A program made the position numbers and the translations under genes. A stretch of 64,000 nucleotides of DNA from Streptomyces sp. Edi2. Its GTDB lineage: Bacteria > Actinomycetota > Actinomycetes > Streptomycetales > Streptomycetaceae. The notes below the pieces were generated by a model, which saw only the letters and a program-made list of their open reading frames with translations, had not been told where the DNA came from and did not search any database. Positions 25,282 to 34,534 of the stretch are shown here, one piece after another. Each line of letters opens with the position of its first letter. Position 1 is the stretch's first letter. The stretch spans positions 868,001-932,000 of the forward strand of contig NZ_JBEJGX010000003.1 of NCBI RefSeq assembly GCF_040253635.1, written 5' to 3'.

Positions 25282-26313
25282 GTGGACCCCGTCGAGGCGC
25301 TGGAGCGGATCGCGTTCCTGCTGGAGCGGCAGGGCGCGGTGAGCTACCGCGTCCAGGCGTTCCGTACGGCCGCGACGGTGGTCGGCGCGCTCTCCCCCGA
25401 CGAGGTGCAGCGGCGCGCCCTGGACGGTTCGCTGGGGCGGGTCAAGGGGCTGGGCCCCACCACCACCCGGGTGGTCGAGGAAGCGCTCGCGGGGGTGCGG
25501 CCGGCCTATCTGTCGCACCTGGAGGAGGCGGCGGGCGGGCCGCTGGTCGAGGGGGAGCAGGGGCAGCGGCTCCGGCGGGCGCTGCGCGGTGACTGCCATC
25601 TGCACTCGGACTGGTCGGACGGCGGCAGCCCGGTCGAGGCCATGGCCCGGACCGCCCGCGACCTCGGGCACGCCTGGTGTGTGCTGACCGACCACTCCCC
25701 CAGGCTCACCGTGGCCCGCGGGCTGACCGCCGAGCGGCTGCGCCGGCAGCTGTCGCTGGTGGCGGAGGTCAACCGGCGGCTGGCGCCGTTCCGGCTGCTG
25801 ACCGGGATCGAGTGCGACATCCTCGACGACGGCACCCTCGACCAGGAGCCGGAGCTGCTGGAGCAGTTGGACGTGGTGGTCGCCTCGGTGCACTCCAAGC
25901 TGCGGATGGACAAGGCACCGATGACCCGACGGCTGCTGGCCGCGGTCCGCAACCCGCTGGTCGACGTGCTGGGGCACTGCACCGGACGGCAGATCACCGG
26001 CAAGCTGCGCCCGGAGTCGCAGTTCGACGCCGCCGAGGTGTTCGCGGCCTGCGCCGAGCACCGTACGGCCGTCGAGATCAACTGCCGTCCCGACCGCTTC
26101 GACCCGCCGCGCCGGCTGCTCCGCCAGGCGCTCGCGGCGGGGACGCTCTTCGCCATCGACAGCGACGCCCATGCGCCGGGCCAGCTGGACTGGCAGATCT
26201 ACGGCTGTGCCCGCGCCGAGGAGTGCGGAGTGCCCGCCGAGCGGGTCATCAACACCTGGACGCAGCGGCAGTTGGCCACCTGGACCACGACGGGCCGGAC
26301 GCCGCGACGCTGA
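25282..26313 (+). CDS. PHP-domain phosphoesterase (PolX/YcdX-like)
   Basis: The 343-residue protein has an N-terminal helix-hairpin-helix region as in family X polymerase tails (AFLLERQGAVSYRVQAFRTA, VKGLGPTTTRVVEEAL) joined to a PHP metal-dependent phosphoesterase domain (GDCHLHSDWSDGG at about 106, LTDHSP, GIECDIL, VVASVHSKL, ILGHCTGR-type site, and AIDSDAHAPGQL). The polymerase catalytic domain of PolX is missing. A DNA-repair 3' phosphatase or exonuclease, or a histidinol-phosphatase-like role, is possible. GTG 25282 follows GGGAAGGAG. Confidence 0.85.
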   Translation: MDPVEALERIAFLLERQGAVSYRVQAFRTAATVVGALSPDEVQRRALDGSLGRVKGLGPTTTRVVEEALAGVRPAYLSHLEEAAGGPLVEGEQGQRLRRALRGDCHLHSDWSDGGSPVEAMARTARDLGHAWCVLTDHSPRLTVARGLTAERLRRQLSLVAEVNRRLAPFRLLTGIECDILDDGTLDQEPELLEQLDVVVASVHSKLRMDKAPMTRRLLAAVRNPLVDVLGHCTGRQITGKLRPESQFDAAEVFAACAEHRTAVEINCRPDRFDPPRRLLRQALAAGTLFAIDSDAHAPGQLDWQIYGCARAEECGVPAERVINTWTQRQLATWTTTGRTPRR

Positions 26314-26315
26314 GC

Positions 26316-26390
26316 GGGCCGTCGAGCGGTGTACGTGCCGTCGAGCGGTGCAGGCCGTCAAGCGGTGTGCGGGCCGTCAGGCGGCATGCG
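26316..26390. repeat. Four 18-19-base tandem units between convergent genes
   Basis: Imperfect copies of GGCCGTCGAGCGGTGT follow each other four times, starting just after the PHP gene stop and running into the 3' end of the ClC gene. Confidence 0.75.
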
Positions 26391-27750
26391 AGGCAGGCGC
26401 GGGGGGCGGCGAGGCGGGCGCGGGCGCGGTCGTGGCCGGAGTGAGCCGCAGCGCCACGACATACGCCACGACCACCGCGACGATCACCAGCGGCATCACC
26501 GTCAGCCCGCTCTTCCCCAGCAGCAGGGTGGCCAGCAGCACCGAGGTCATCGGCAGCCGGAGCATCGCCACGCTCATGGCGCCGACGCCCATCGCAAACG
26601 CCGGGGTGAGCGACAGGCCGGGCAGGTGGGACAGCACGACGCCGCCCGCCGCGCCGAGGAACAGCGCGGGAAAGATGGGCCCGCCGCGGAAGGCGCTCAG
26701 CGAGACGCAGTACGCCAGGCCCTTGCACACGATGAGCAGCAGCAGCGCCGCCACCGAGTAACCGGCGCTGTCCCGGAACAGCGACCCCAGCGCCGACTGG
26801 CCCGAATAGAGCATTTCGGTGGCGGGCTTGCCGGTGATCCCGGCGAACGCCACCGCCAGCGCGCCCACCACCAGGCCCATCACCATCGTGGCCACCACCC
26901 GGTGGCGGACCACGCGCCCCTTGAGGAACAGCGAGAGCCGCCGTACGCCGGCCGCGACGAACGCGGCGGCCACGCCGATGACCAGGGCCCAGCCGAACTC
27001 CGGAATCGTCGGCCCGGCGGCCTTGGGGACGTCGTGCAGCGCGAGGGAGTACGTACCGAGTCCCGTCCAGTCCCCCAGGCCGGTGAAGACCAGCGCACCG
27101 ATCCCCGCCGCGAGCAGACCGGGCACCAGCATCATCCCGAGCATCGGGCCGCCCAGCCCCGACACCTCCATCAGGAGGAACGCCCCCAGAAGCGGGGAGC
27201 CCAGCAGTGCGCTGACCGCCGCGAAACTGCCGGCGGCGCCCACCGCCGCCACGCTCCGGGCGCTCACGCCCCGGCCCAGCAGCCGTGCGGCGCCCGCGGC
27301 CAGTCCGCCGCCGAGGGCGATCAGCGGCGCCTCGGGTCCGACCACCGCACCGAAGCTGAGCGAGGCCAGCGCCGCGAGCACGATGCCGGGGAGCGCGGAG
27401 AGCGGGGGCGCACCGCTGAGCGCCAGCCCGTCGGCCGGCTCATGGCCGCCGTTGCCCGGCAGCCGACGGATGGTCAGGCCGACCAGGAGGCCGGCGACCA
27501 CGAGCATCGGGACCGGCCACCACAGGGGCGTCCCGGTGAAGCCGAGCGCCCGCGGCAGATCTGTGTAGAGCAGCGGTTCCAGCTCGTGGACCAGCGCGAG
27601 GAAGCCGAACGAGACGGCACAGACCGGGAAGCCGACCGCTGCCGCCACCAGGAGGAGCTTCAGATAGCCGCGGGTGCGCACCAGCGCGTACGGATCCTGG
27701 GGCACGGTGGCGGGCGCCCCGCCCACCGGTCCGGTGGAGCCGACCGACAT
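26377..27750 (-). CDS. ClC-family chloride channel or transporter
   Basis: The 457-residue protein has 10-12 hydrophobic segments and ClC selectivity motifs: the gating-glutamate loop GAVVGPEAPLIALGGG, GSPLLGAFLLMEVSG, and FRGGPIFPALFLGAAGG. Members conduct chloride or exchange it for protons; the presence of Glu in GPEAP leaves both possible. ATG 27750 is preferred over an upstream extension that has no membrane sequence. The gene is monocistronic. Confidence 0.88.
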   Translation of the reverse strand: MSVGSTGPVGGAPATVPQDPYALVRTRGYLKLLLVAAAVGFPVCAVSFGFLALVHELEPLLYTDLPRALGFTGTPLWWPVPMLVVAGLLVGLTIRRLPGNGGHEPADGLALSGAPPLSALPGIVLAALASLSFGAVVGPEAPLIALGGGLAAGAARLLGRGVSARSVAAVGAAGSFAAVSALLGSPLLGAFLLMEVSGLGGPMLGMMLVPGLLAAGIGALVFTGLGDWTGLGTYSLALHDVPKAAGPTIPEFGWALVIGVAAAFVAAGVRRLSLFLKGRVVRHRVVATMVMGLVVGALAVAFAGITGKPATEMLYSGQSALGSLFRDSAGYSVAALLLLIVCKGLAYCVSLSAFRGGPIFPALFLGAAGGVVLSHLPGLSLTPAFAMGVGAMSVAMLRLPMTSVLLATLLLGKSGLTVMPLVIVAVVVAYVVALRLTPATTAPAPASPPPAPASHAA

Positions 27751-28041
27751 CGCCTCGCCTCCCTCGCCGACGCCGTGCCGAGCCTGCCATGACCGACCCC
27801 GCCGGGCTGCCGGGGCGCGTGCTCGGGGGCATGGCCATTCGGGTGAACCGGGCCCGTACGCGGGCCGTGCGGGGTACGGAGTACGCCGCACGAGCCCGGT
27901 GGACGGCCGACTGAGCAGTCCGATGAGCGAAGGGGCCGGGGCGTTCCGGGAGGCGATGGCGGGGCGTGCGCCGCTGCCGCCGCCACGGCCCGGGGCATCG
28001 CCATGGACCAGGCGCCGGGTGCGGCATGACGGCCACGGCCC

Positions 28042-28950
28042 TCACCCCTGTGGCGCCGCCGTCTCCCTGAGGGCGGCCAGCACCGGGCGGAGCAAGGGGT
28101 GTTCCTCGGCGCCGCGGCGTACGGCGGCGAAGACCCGGCGGGTGGGGGCGACATCGTCGACGGGGCGGACCACCACCCCCGTGAGGTCCATGTCGCGCAG
28201 GGCCGAGCGGGGGACGAGGGCCACCCCCGCGGCCGCCGAGGCGAGGGCGACGACGGCCCGGAAGTCGTCGGAGGAGTGCTCCAGCCGGGGCTCGAAACCG
28301 GCGTATTCGCAGGCCAGGACGACCACGTCATGGCAGGGGTTGCCGGGGTAGGGGCCGATCCAGGGGTCGTCGGCGAGATCGGCCAACGCCACCTGCGCCA
28401 GGCCGGCCAGGCGGTGACCGGGCGGCAGCACGACGTCGAACGGCTCGGCGTAGAGCGGGACCCGGGTCAGCCGCGGGTCGTCGGCGCGGGGCGCGCCCCG
28501 GTATTCGACGGCGACCGCGACATCCACCTGCCGGTCCAGGACCATGAGCAGGCTGGCGTCGCCCTCGGCGTCCTGGACGCGGACCCGGATGCCGGGTGCG
28601 GTGCGGGTGAGCGCGGTGAGCGCGGGCGCGACGACCAGGCCGATACCGGTGGCGAAGGCCGCGACGGTGACCGTGCCGGCCTCGCCCGAGCCGTAGGCGG
28701 CGAGCTCGGACTCGGCGCGCTCCAACTGGGCGAGGACGGCATTGGCGTGGGCCAGCAGGATGTCGCCCGCAGCGGTCAGCCGGACGCCGCGGGCGCTGCG
28801 CTCCACCAGGCGGTGGCCGGTCTCCTGTTCCAGGGCGGCGAGCTGCTGGGAGACCGCCGAGGGCGTGAGATAGAGCGCGGCGGCCGCGGCGGTGACCGTA
28901 CGGTGGTCGGCCACCGCGCGGAGGATGTGCAGCCGTCGTGCTTCGATCAT
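28042..28950 (-). CDS. LysR-family transcriptional regulator
   Basis: The 302-residue protein has an N-terminal LysR helix-turn-helix (VTAAAAALYLTPSAVSQQLA) and a two-lobed effector domain (TVTVAAFATGIGLVVAPAL, DVAVAVEY, ASAAAGVALVPRSAL). It lies 35 bases after kbl on the same strand, so it may be read through from the tdh-kbl transcript and could regulate threonine catabolism. The effector is not known. Confidence 0.88.
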   Translation of the reverse strand: MIEARRLHILRAVADHRTVTAAAAALYLTPSAVSQQLAALEQETGHRLVERSARGVRLTAAGDILLAHANAVLAQLERAESELAAYGSGEAGTVTVAAFATGIGLVVAPALTALTRTAPGIRVRVQDAEGDASLLMVLDRQVDVAVAVEYRGAPRADDPRLTRVPLYAEPFDVVLPPGHRLAGLAQVALADLADDPWIGPYPGNPCHDVVVLACEYAGFEPRLEHSSDDFRAVVALASAAAGVALVPRSALRDMDLTGVVVRPVDDVAPTRRVFAAVRRGAEEHPLLRPVLAALRETAAPQG

Positions 28951-28985
28951 GCTCCCAGTTTCGCAGGCCCCGCAGGCGAGGGGCG

Positions 28986-30185
28986 TCAGGCGCCCAGCGC
29001 GGACCGCGCGTCGACGAAGGCGTCGACCGCGCGGTGGACGTCCGCGGTGGAGTGGGCGGCGGACAGCTGTACGCGGATCCGCGCCTGGCCCTGCGGGACC
29101 ACCGGGTAGGAGAAGCCGATGACGTAGACGCCGCGCTCCAGCAGCAGCTCCGCCATCCGGGCCGCCTCGGCCGCGTCGCCGATCATGACGGGGGCGATGG
29201 CGTGGTCGCCCGGCAGGACGTCGAAGCCCTCCTCGGTCATCCGCGACCGGAACAGGGCGGTGTTGGCGTGCAGCTGCTCGCGCAGGTCACCGGCCGACTC
29301 CAGCAGGTCGAGCACCTTCAGCGAGGCGGCGGCGATCACCGGGGCGAGCGAGTTGGAGAAGAGGTACGGGCGCGAGCGCTGGCGCAGCAGCGCGACGATC
29401 TCGGCGCGGGCCGCGACATAGCCGCCGGAGGCGCCGCCGAGGGCCTTGCCGAGGGTGCCGGTGATGATGTCGACGCGGTCCATGACGCCGTGGAGCTCGG
29501 GGGTACCGCGGCCGCCGGGGCCGACGAAGCCGACCGCGTGCGAGTCGTCGACCATCACCATGGCGCCGTAGCGGTCGGCCAGGTCGCAGATCTCGTCCAG
29601 CGGCGCCACATAGCCGTCCATGGAGAACACGCCGTCGGTGACGACCAGCGTACGGCCGCTGCCGCCCGCGGTCGCCTCCTTGAGCTGGCGTTCCAGATCG
29701 GCCATGTCGCGGTTGGCGTAGCGGAAGCGGCGGGCCTTGCACAGGCGGATGCCGTCGATGATGGAGGCGTGGTTGAGGGCGTCGGAGATGACCGCGTCGT
29801 CCGGGCCGAGCAGGGTCTCGAAGACACCGCCGTTGGCGTCGAAGCAGGAGGAGTAGAGGATCGTGTCCTCCTGGCCGAGGAAGCCGGAGATCCGCTGTTC
29901 CAGCTCCTTGTGGACCTCCTGGGTGCCGCAGATGAAGCGGACCGAGGCGAGGCCGTAGCCCCAGCGGTCGAGCGCTTCATGGGCGGCCGCGACGACCTCG
30001 GGGTGGTCGGCGAGGCCGAGGTAGTTGTTGGCACAGAAGTTGAGCACTTCACCGGGGTTTCCTCCCGCGGTCACCGCCACGGTGGCGGACTGCGGGGTGC
30101 CGATGACCCGCTCGGGCTTGTGCAGGCCGGCGGCGCGGATCTCATCGAGGGTGCCGCGCAGTTCATCGCGTACGGAGTCGAACAT
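28986..30185 (-). CDS. kbl: Glycine C-acetyltransferase (2-amino-3-ketobutyrate CoA ligase)
   Basis: The 399-residue PLP enzyme of the alpha-oxoamine synthase family has the motifs [47 protein letters not shown] and the PLP lysine in [13 protein letters not shown]. It splits 2-amino-3-ketobutyrate with CoA into glycine and acetyl-CoA. ATG 30185 is chosen because GGAGA sits at the right distance; a start 15 bases earlier is unlikely. It follows tdh in an operon, together completing threonine to glycine conversion. Confidence 0.94.
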   Translation of the reverse strand: MFDSVRDELRGTLDEIRAAGLHKPERVIGTPQSATVAVTAGGNPGEVLNFCANNYLGLADHPEVVAAAHEALDRWGYGLASVRFICGTQEVHKELEQRISGFLGQEDTILYSSCFDANGGVFETLLGPDDAVISDALNHASIIDGIRLCKARRFRYANRDMADLERQLKEATAGGSGRTLVVTDGVFSMDGYVAPLDEICDLADRYGAMVMVDDSHAVGFVGPGGRGTPELHGVMDRVDIITGTLGKALGGASGGYVAARAEIVALLRQRSRPYLFSNSLAPVIAAASLKVLDLLESAGDLREQLHANTALFRSRMTEEGFDVLPGDHAIAPVMIGDAAEAARMAELLLERGVYVIGFSYPVVPQGQARIRVQLSAAHSTADVHRAVDAFVDARSALGA

Positions 30186-30263
30186 CGGGGATGTCTCCAA
30201 GAGTCGGGGGAAGCGGGCGCGTGGGCCGAAGGGGGTGCGCCGGAGGAAAGCCGGAGCGGGGAT

Positions 30264-31292
30264 TCAGGCGGTCCAGTCGAGGATGATCTTGCCGCTTTGG
30301 CCGCTGGCGGCGTCGTCGAAGGCGGCGCCGAAGTCCTGGTACGCATAGCGGCCGGTGATCACCGGCGCGAGGTCGAGACCGCCTTCGAGCAGGACGGACA
30401 TCGCGTACCAGGTCTCGAACATCTCCCGGCCGTAGATGCCCTTGATCGTGATCATGGAGGTGACGATCCGGGACCAGTCCACGGGGAACTGTTCGGCGGG
30501 CAGGCCGAGGACGGCGATCCGGCCGCCGTGCGTCATGTTGGCGATCATGTCCTGCATCGCCTCGGGCCGGCCGGACATCTCCAGTCCGATGTCGAAGCCC
30601 TCGCGCAGGCCCAGTTCGCGCTGGCCGTCGGCGATGGTCGCCTCGGCGACGTTGAGGGCGAGGCTGACGCCGACCTTGCGGGCCAGGGCGAGGCGCGCCT
30701 CGCTGACGTCCGTGATCACGACATTGCGGGCCCCGGCGTGCCGGGCGACGGCCGCGGCCATGATGCCGATCGGCCCGGCGCCGGTGATCAGTACGTCCTC
30801 GCCGACCAGCGGGAACGACAGCGCGGTGTGCACGGCATTGCCGAAGGGGTCGAAGACGGCGGCGATATCGAGGTCGACGGGGACGCGGTGCACCCACACA
30901 TTGGTGGCGGGCAGCGCCACGTACTCGGCGAACGCGCCGTCCCGGCCGACGCCGAGGCCGACGGTGGCGCGGCACAGATGGCGCCGGCCGGCCAGACAGT
31001 TGCGGCACTTGCCGCAGACGAGATGGCCCTCGCCGCTCACCAGGTCGCCGGTCTTGACCTCGGCCACATCACGGCCGGTCGCCACCACCTCACCGACGAA
31101 TTCATGACCGATCGTCAGCGGGGTGCCGATGGACTGCTGGGCCCAGCCGTCCCATGCGCGGATGTGCAGATCGGTGCCGCAGATGCCGGTGCGCAGCACC
31201 TTGATCAGGACATCGCCCGGGCCGACGGCCGGCTCCGGCACGTCCATGAGCCAGAGACCCGGCTCTGCTTTCTGCTTGACCAGTGCCTTCAC
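30264..31292 (-). CDS. tdh: L-threonine 3-dehydrogenase
   Basis: The 342-residue zinc alcohol-dehydrogenase-family protein has the catalytic zinc motif [23 protein letters not shown], the structural zinc cysteines [15 protein letters not shown], the NAD fold [18 protein letters not shown] and the C-terminal [15 protein letters not shown]. It oxidises L-threonine to 2-amino-3-ketobutyrate with NAD, the substrate of the next gene kbl. The start is GTG 31292 with GGGAG upstream. Confidence 0.94.
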   Translation of the reverse strand: MKALVKQKAEPGLWLMDVPEPAVGPGDVLIKVLRTGICGTDLHIRAWDGWAQQSIGTPLTIGHEFVGEVVATGRDVAEVKTGDLVSGEGHLVCGKCRNCLAGRRHLCRATVGLGVGRDGAFAEYVALPATNVWVHRVPVDLDIAAVFDPFGNAVHTALSFPLVGEDVLITGAGPIGIMAAAVARHAGARNVVITDVSEARLALARKVGVSLALNVAEATIADGQRELGLREGFDIGLEMSGRPEAMQDMIANMTHGGRIAVLGLPAEQFPVDWSRIVTSMITIKGIYGREMFETWYAMSVLLEGGLDLAPVITGRYAYQDFGAAFDDAASGQSGKIILDWTA

Positions 31293-31768
31293 CGCAACGG
31301 CTCCCGTACGTGAGTGTGACCCTGCCGGGTGCCCGTCCTCGGCAACCCGATCTTCCTCAGGGAATCTTCCCTACGACGGCCGCCCGGTCCATCGAGGATT
31401 TCTTAAACACGGTCACAGTTGCCCTTTACGCCCCATGGGCACCGGGGTGCACGGCCCCGGACGTGAGGGCGGTCACGCGCCTGCGCCAGGCCGGCCGCGC
31501 CGACGAACCCGCAGCTCGGGGACGGTGCCGGTGGTCCGGGTGAGGTGGCTGGGCAGGCCGCCCGGGAGGGTGCAAGGGGCCGCGCGGTCGGTGCGGGAGT
31601 GTAAACGTTCGCCACCGCAAGCGTCGGAATTCATCACAGCTTGAGTGGCCGTGAGACCCGGATGGACGGGGCTACGTAGGACTGAGTGGCAGCAACACAC
31701 GGGTGCTGACGCGACGCACCGCAGTCGCCCGTGTGCCCCGTTCCTGTGCGTCCCTGGAGGTCAGTGAA
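31293..31768. promoter_or_regulatory. Divergent region between tdh and the secreted protease
   Basis: A roughly 475-base gap; no convincing gene. It must carry the promoters for the threonine operon and for the protease. The segment near 31360-31420 is less GC-rich. No clear operator was identified. Confidence 0.4.
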
Positions 31769-33418
31769 TTGAGCCACCGACATGTGAACAAGCGGACCGG
31801 CGTCGTCGTCGGCGCCGCGGCGGCCGCCATCGCGGCCGCAGCGATCCTGCTCCCCAACGCCAACGCGAGCACGGACCAGCCGGCGGCCCCGAAGACGCTC
31901 AGCGCCCACTCGGCCACGCAGCTGGCGGCGTCCCTGAAGGCGGACCTGGGGGACAAGGGCGCCGGCTGGTACCTGGACAGCGCGAACGGCCACCTGGTCA
32001 TGAACGTGCTGTCGGAGGACGACGCCAAGAGCGTCACGGCCAAGGGCGCCGTCGCCAAGGTCGTGCACAACAGCATGACCGCGCTGAAGGCCGGTGCGGC
32101 GACCCTGCGCAACTCCGCCTCGGTGCCCGGTACGGCGTGGTCGATCGACCCGAAGACCAACAAGATCGTGGTGCTCGCCGACAGAACCGTTACCGGCGCA
32201 AAGATGGCCACGCTCAACAAGGCCACGAGTGGCATGGGCGCAGGCATGGTCACCGTCAAGCGGTCTCAGGGCGAGTTCAAGCGGTACGACGGCGGGGACG
32301 CGGGGAGTGCGGCGGGCGGCGCGGCCGGCGGCGGCGGACAGGCGGCGGGCGGTGCCGGCGATGCCGGCGCGGCAGGCGGCGGTGACGCCGGCGCGGCGGG
32401 CGGCGGCGATGCGGGAGCCGCCGGCGGCGGTGCCGGCGCGGCAGGCGGCGGCGACGGCGGGCAGGCCGCGGGCGGTGCCGGCGATGCCGGTGGAGCCGGT
32501 GGAGCCGGTGGAGCCGGTGGCGGGCAGGCCGCGGGGCCGGTCGGTGGCAGCGCGATCTTCGGCGGCAACGCACGCTGCTCGCTGGGTTTCAATGTCACGG
32601 TCAAGGGCGCACCGGCGTTCCTGACGGCCGGTCACTGCGGCAACGACTCCAAGACCTGGACGGCCGACCAGGGCGGCAGCCAGCCGCTGGGCACGGTGGC
32701 CGACTCCAAGTTCCCCAAGACGGACTTCGCGCTGGTCACCTACGACGACAAGGGCGCCCAGCCGGAGAGCTCGGTCGACAAGGGGGACGGCACCACCCAG
32801 AAGATCACCAAGGCCGCGGAGGCCGCCGTCGGGATGAAGGTGCAGCGCTCTGGCAGCACCACCGGCCTGCACGACGGCACCGTCACCGGCCTCGATGCCA
32901 CGGTGAACTACGGCAACGGCGACATCGTCAACGGCCTCATACAGACGGATGTCTGCGCGGAGCCCGGCGACAGCGGCGGCTCGATGTTCTCCGGCGACTC
33001 GGCGGTCGGCCTGACCTCCGGCGGCAGCGGCGACTGCACCGCGGGCGGTGAGACCTTCTTCCAGCCGGTCACCGACGCGCTCAAGGCCACGGGCGCGGAG
33101 ATCGGCGCCGGGGGCGGCGGTGCGGGCGGCGGTGGAGCCGCAGCAGGCGGCGGTGACGCGGCAGCAGGCGGCGGTGGAGCCGCAGCGGGTGGCGGCGACG
33201 CGGCCGCGGGCGGCGGTGACGCAGCGGGTGGCGGCGCCGCAGCAGGCGGCAGTGACGCGGCAGCTGGCGGCGCCGGAGCGGGCGACGCCGGTGCCGGAAG
33301 CGCCGGAGCCGGGGACGCCGGAAGCGCGGGCGCGGGAGACGCCGGTGCCGGTGCCCAGGACCCCGGTACGGGTGCCCAGGACCCGGGAGCCGGCGGCAGC
33401 GGTGACGGGCTGAACTGA
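31769..33418 (+). CDS. Secreted streptogrisin-like (S1) serine protease with Gly/Ala-rich linkers
   Basis: The start is TTG 31769 with GGAGG upstream, giving 549 residues: a signal peptide, an alpha-lytic-type propeptide (about 40-180), a Gly/Ala/Asp-rich insert of about 70 residues, then the chymotrypsin-fold domain with His in FLTAGHCG, Asp in KTDFALV and Ser in EPGDSGGSMF. A second Gly/Ala-rich tail of about 100 residues follows. Streptogrisins normally join propeptide to catalytic domain directly and end soon after the last strand, so both low-complexity regions are unusual. They may attach the enzyme to the cell wall or spread autocleavage, which is inference. Confidence 0.88.
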   Translation: MSHRHVNKRTGVVVGAAAAAIAAAAILLPNANASTDQPAAPKTLSAHSATQLAASLKADLGDKGAGWYLDSANGHLVMNVLSEDDAKSVTAKGAVAKVVHNSMTALKAGAATLRNSASVPGTAWSIDPKTNKIVVLADRTVTGAKMATLNKATSGMGAGMVTVKRSQGEFKRYDGGDAGSAAGGAAGGGGQAAGGAGDAGAAGGGDAGAAGGGDAGAAGGGAGAAGGGDGGQAAGGAGDAGGAGGAGGAGGGQAAGPVGGSAIFGGNARCSLGFNVTVKGAPAFLTAGHCGNDSKTWTADQGGSQPLGTVADSKFPKTDFALVTYDDKGAQPESSVDKGDGTTQKITKAAEAAVGMKVQRSGSTTGLHDGTVTGLDATVNYGNGDIVNGLIQTDVCAEPGDSGGSMFSGDSAVGLTSGGSGDCTAGGETFFQPVTDALKATGAEIGAGGGGAGGGGAAAGGGDAAAGGGGAAAGGGDAAAGGGDAAGGGAAAGGSDAAAGGAGAGDAGAGSAGAGDAGSAGAGDAGAGAQDPGTGAQDPGAGGSGDGLN

Positions 33419-33472
33419 CCCCCGCCCTTTGCCCCCTTGATCCCCTGATCCCCGGGATCCCTCTGTGCCCTC

Positions 33473-33512
33473 GGCCCCGTCCTCCCCTGCAACTGCGCAG
33501 GAGGGCGGGGCC
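33473..33512 (+). terminator. Hairpin terminator after the protease gene
   Basis: GGCCCCG and CGGGGCC, extended by CCTCC/GGAGG and CTGC/GCAG with one bulge, form a long GC stem 55 bases after the stop. Confidence 0.7.
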
Positions 33513-33600
33513 GTTGCGTACGGAAGCCCCGGACCGGAACAGACCTCGTACCGGAACAAGCCTCGAGCCGGAACAAGCCTCAGTAGTACCGGAACAGGCC

Positions 33601-34383
33601 TCAGTAGTAGGAGACGACGGTGAAGAGGCCGCCGTCGGGGTCACGGATGACGGCCTGTTGGCCCTTGCCGTCCTCGGTCGGCGTCACCGGGGTGACGGTT
33701 CCGCCGGCGGCCACCGCGGCGGCCGTCACCTTCTCGATCTCGCGGACCGGGAAATGGACGTGCCAGCGGGGGCGCACCCGCGGGTCCGGGGCGGACTCCA
33801 CAGCACCGCCCCGCAGGGTGGCGACGGTGTGCCGGCCGTCCCGTACGAGGACCTGGTCGTGTTCGTAGGTCACATCGCAGCCGCCCGGCTCGCCGGAGGC
33901 CCAGCCGAAGACCTCCGCATAGAAGATGGCGGCCGCGAAACCGTCCCGGGTGCGCAGTTCGAGCAAGGCGGGTGCGGCGCCCCGTCCGACCGACCACGCC
34001 AGGGTCTGGCCCTCCCAGAAGCCGAAGGTGGCGCCGTCGGGGTCGGCGGCGAGGGCGGCGCGGCCGGGGCCGAGCTTGAGCGGACCGACGGCGACGGTCC
34101 CCCCGCGCTCGCGGATCCGGTCCGCGGCCTCGTCGGCGTTCTCCACCGCGAAGTAGGAGGTCCAGGCCACAGCGACCTGAAAGCTCTGGGCGAGGGCACC
34201 GATGCCGGCGACCGGCTGTCCGTGGGAAACCGCGACGGAGAACTCCTCGCCGAGGCTGGCCGGGCGGAACCGCCAGCCCAGGACGGCGGAGTAGAAATCC
34301 TGGGCGGATTCCAGATCGCGCGCCATCAGACTGACCCAGCACGGAGCGCCACATACCGGAGTGGCCGGGCCATGGGCCGACAT
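33601..34383 (-). CDS. VOC-superfamily (glyoxalase/bleomycin-resistance fold) protein
   Basis: The 260-residue protein has two VOC modules: PCWVSLMARDLESAQDFYSAVLGW, then YAEVFGW and WHVHFPVREIEKVTAAAVAAGG, ending DPDGGLFTVVSYY. Similar actinomycete proteins are annotated as VOC or hydroxylase-like proteins; substrate unknown. ATG 34383 follows AGGAGGC. An upstream extension to 34995 on this strand is a shadow of the divergent gene. Confidence 0.82.
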   Translation of the reverse strand: MSAHGPATPVCGAPCWVSLMARDLESAQDFYSAVLGWRFRPASLGEEFSVAVSHGQPVAGIGALAQSFQVAVAWTSYFAVENADEAADRIRERGGTVAVGPLKLGPGRAALAADPDGATFGFWEGQTLAWSVGRGAAPALLELRTRDGFAAAIFYAEVFGWASGEPGGCDVTYEHDQVLVRDGRHTVATLRGGAVESAPDPRVRPRWHVHFPVREIEKVTAAAVAAGGTVTPVTPTEDGKGQQAVIRDPDGGLFTVVSYY

Positions 34384-34534
34384 GACATCTGCCTCCTGTT
34401 GCTCAGCGCCCCTTCCCACTCTGCCAGCGACGGGGCAGGGCCGCACCAAGGGCGCGTCCCCCGGCGGCAGCGCAGTTGTGCCGCCCTTGATCAGGCTCGA
34501 TGCTGTAGTTACTGAACCGGGCTGGGTTGATGCC

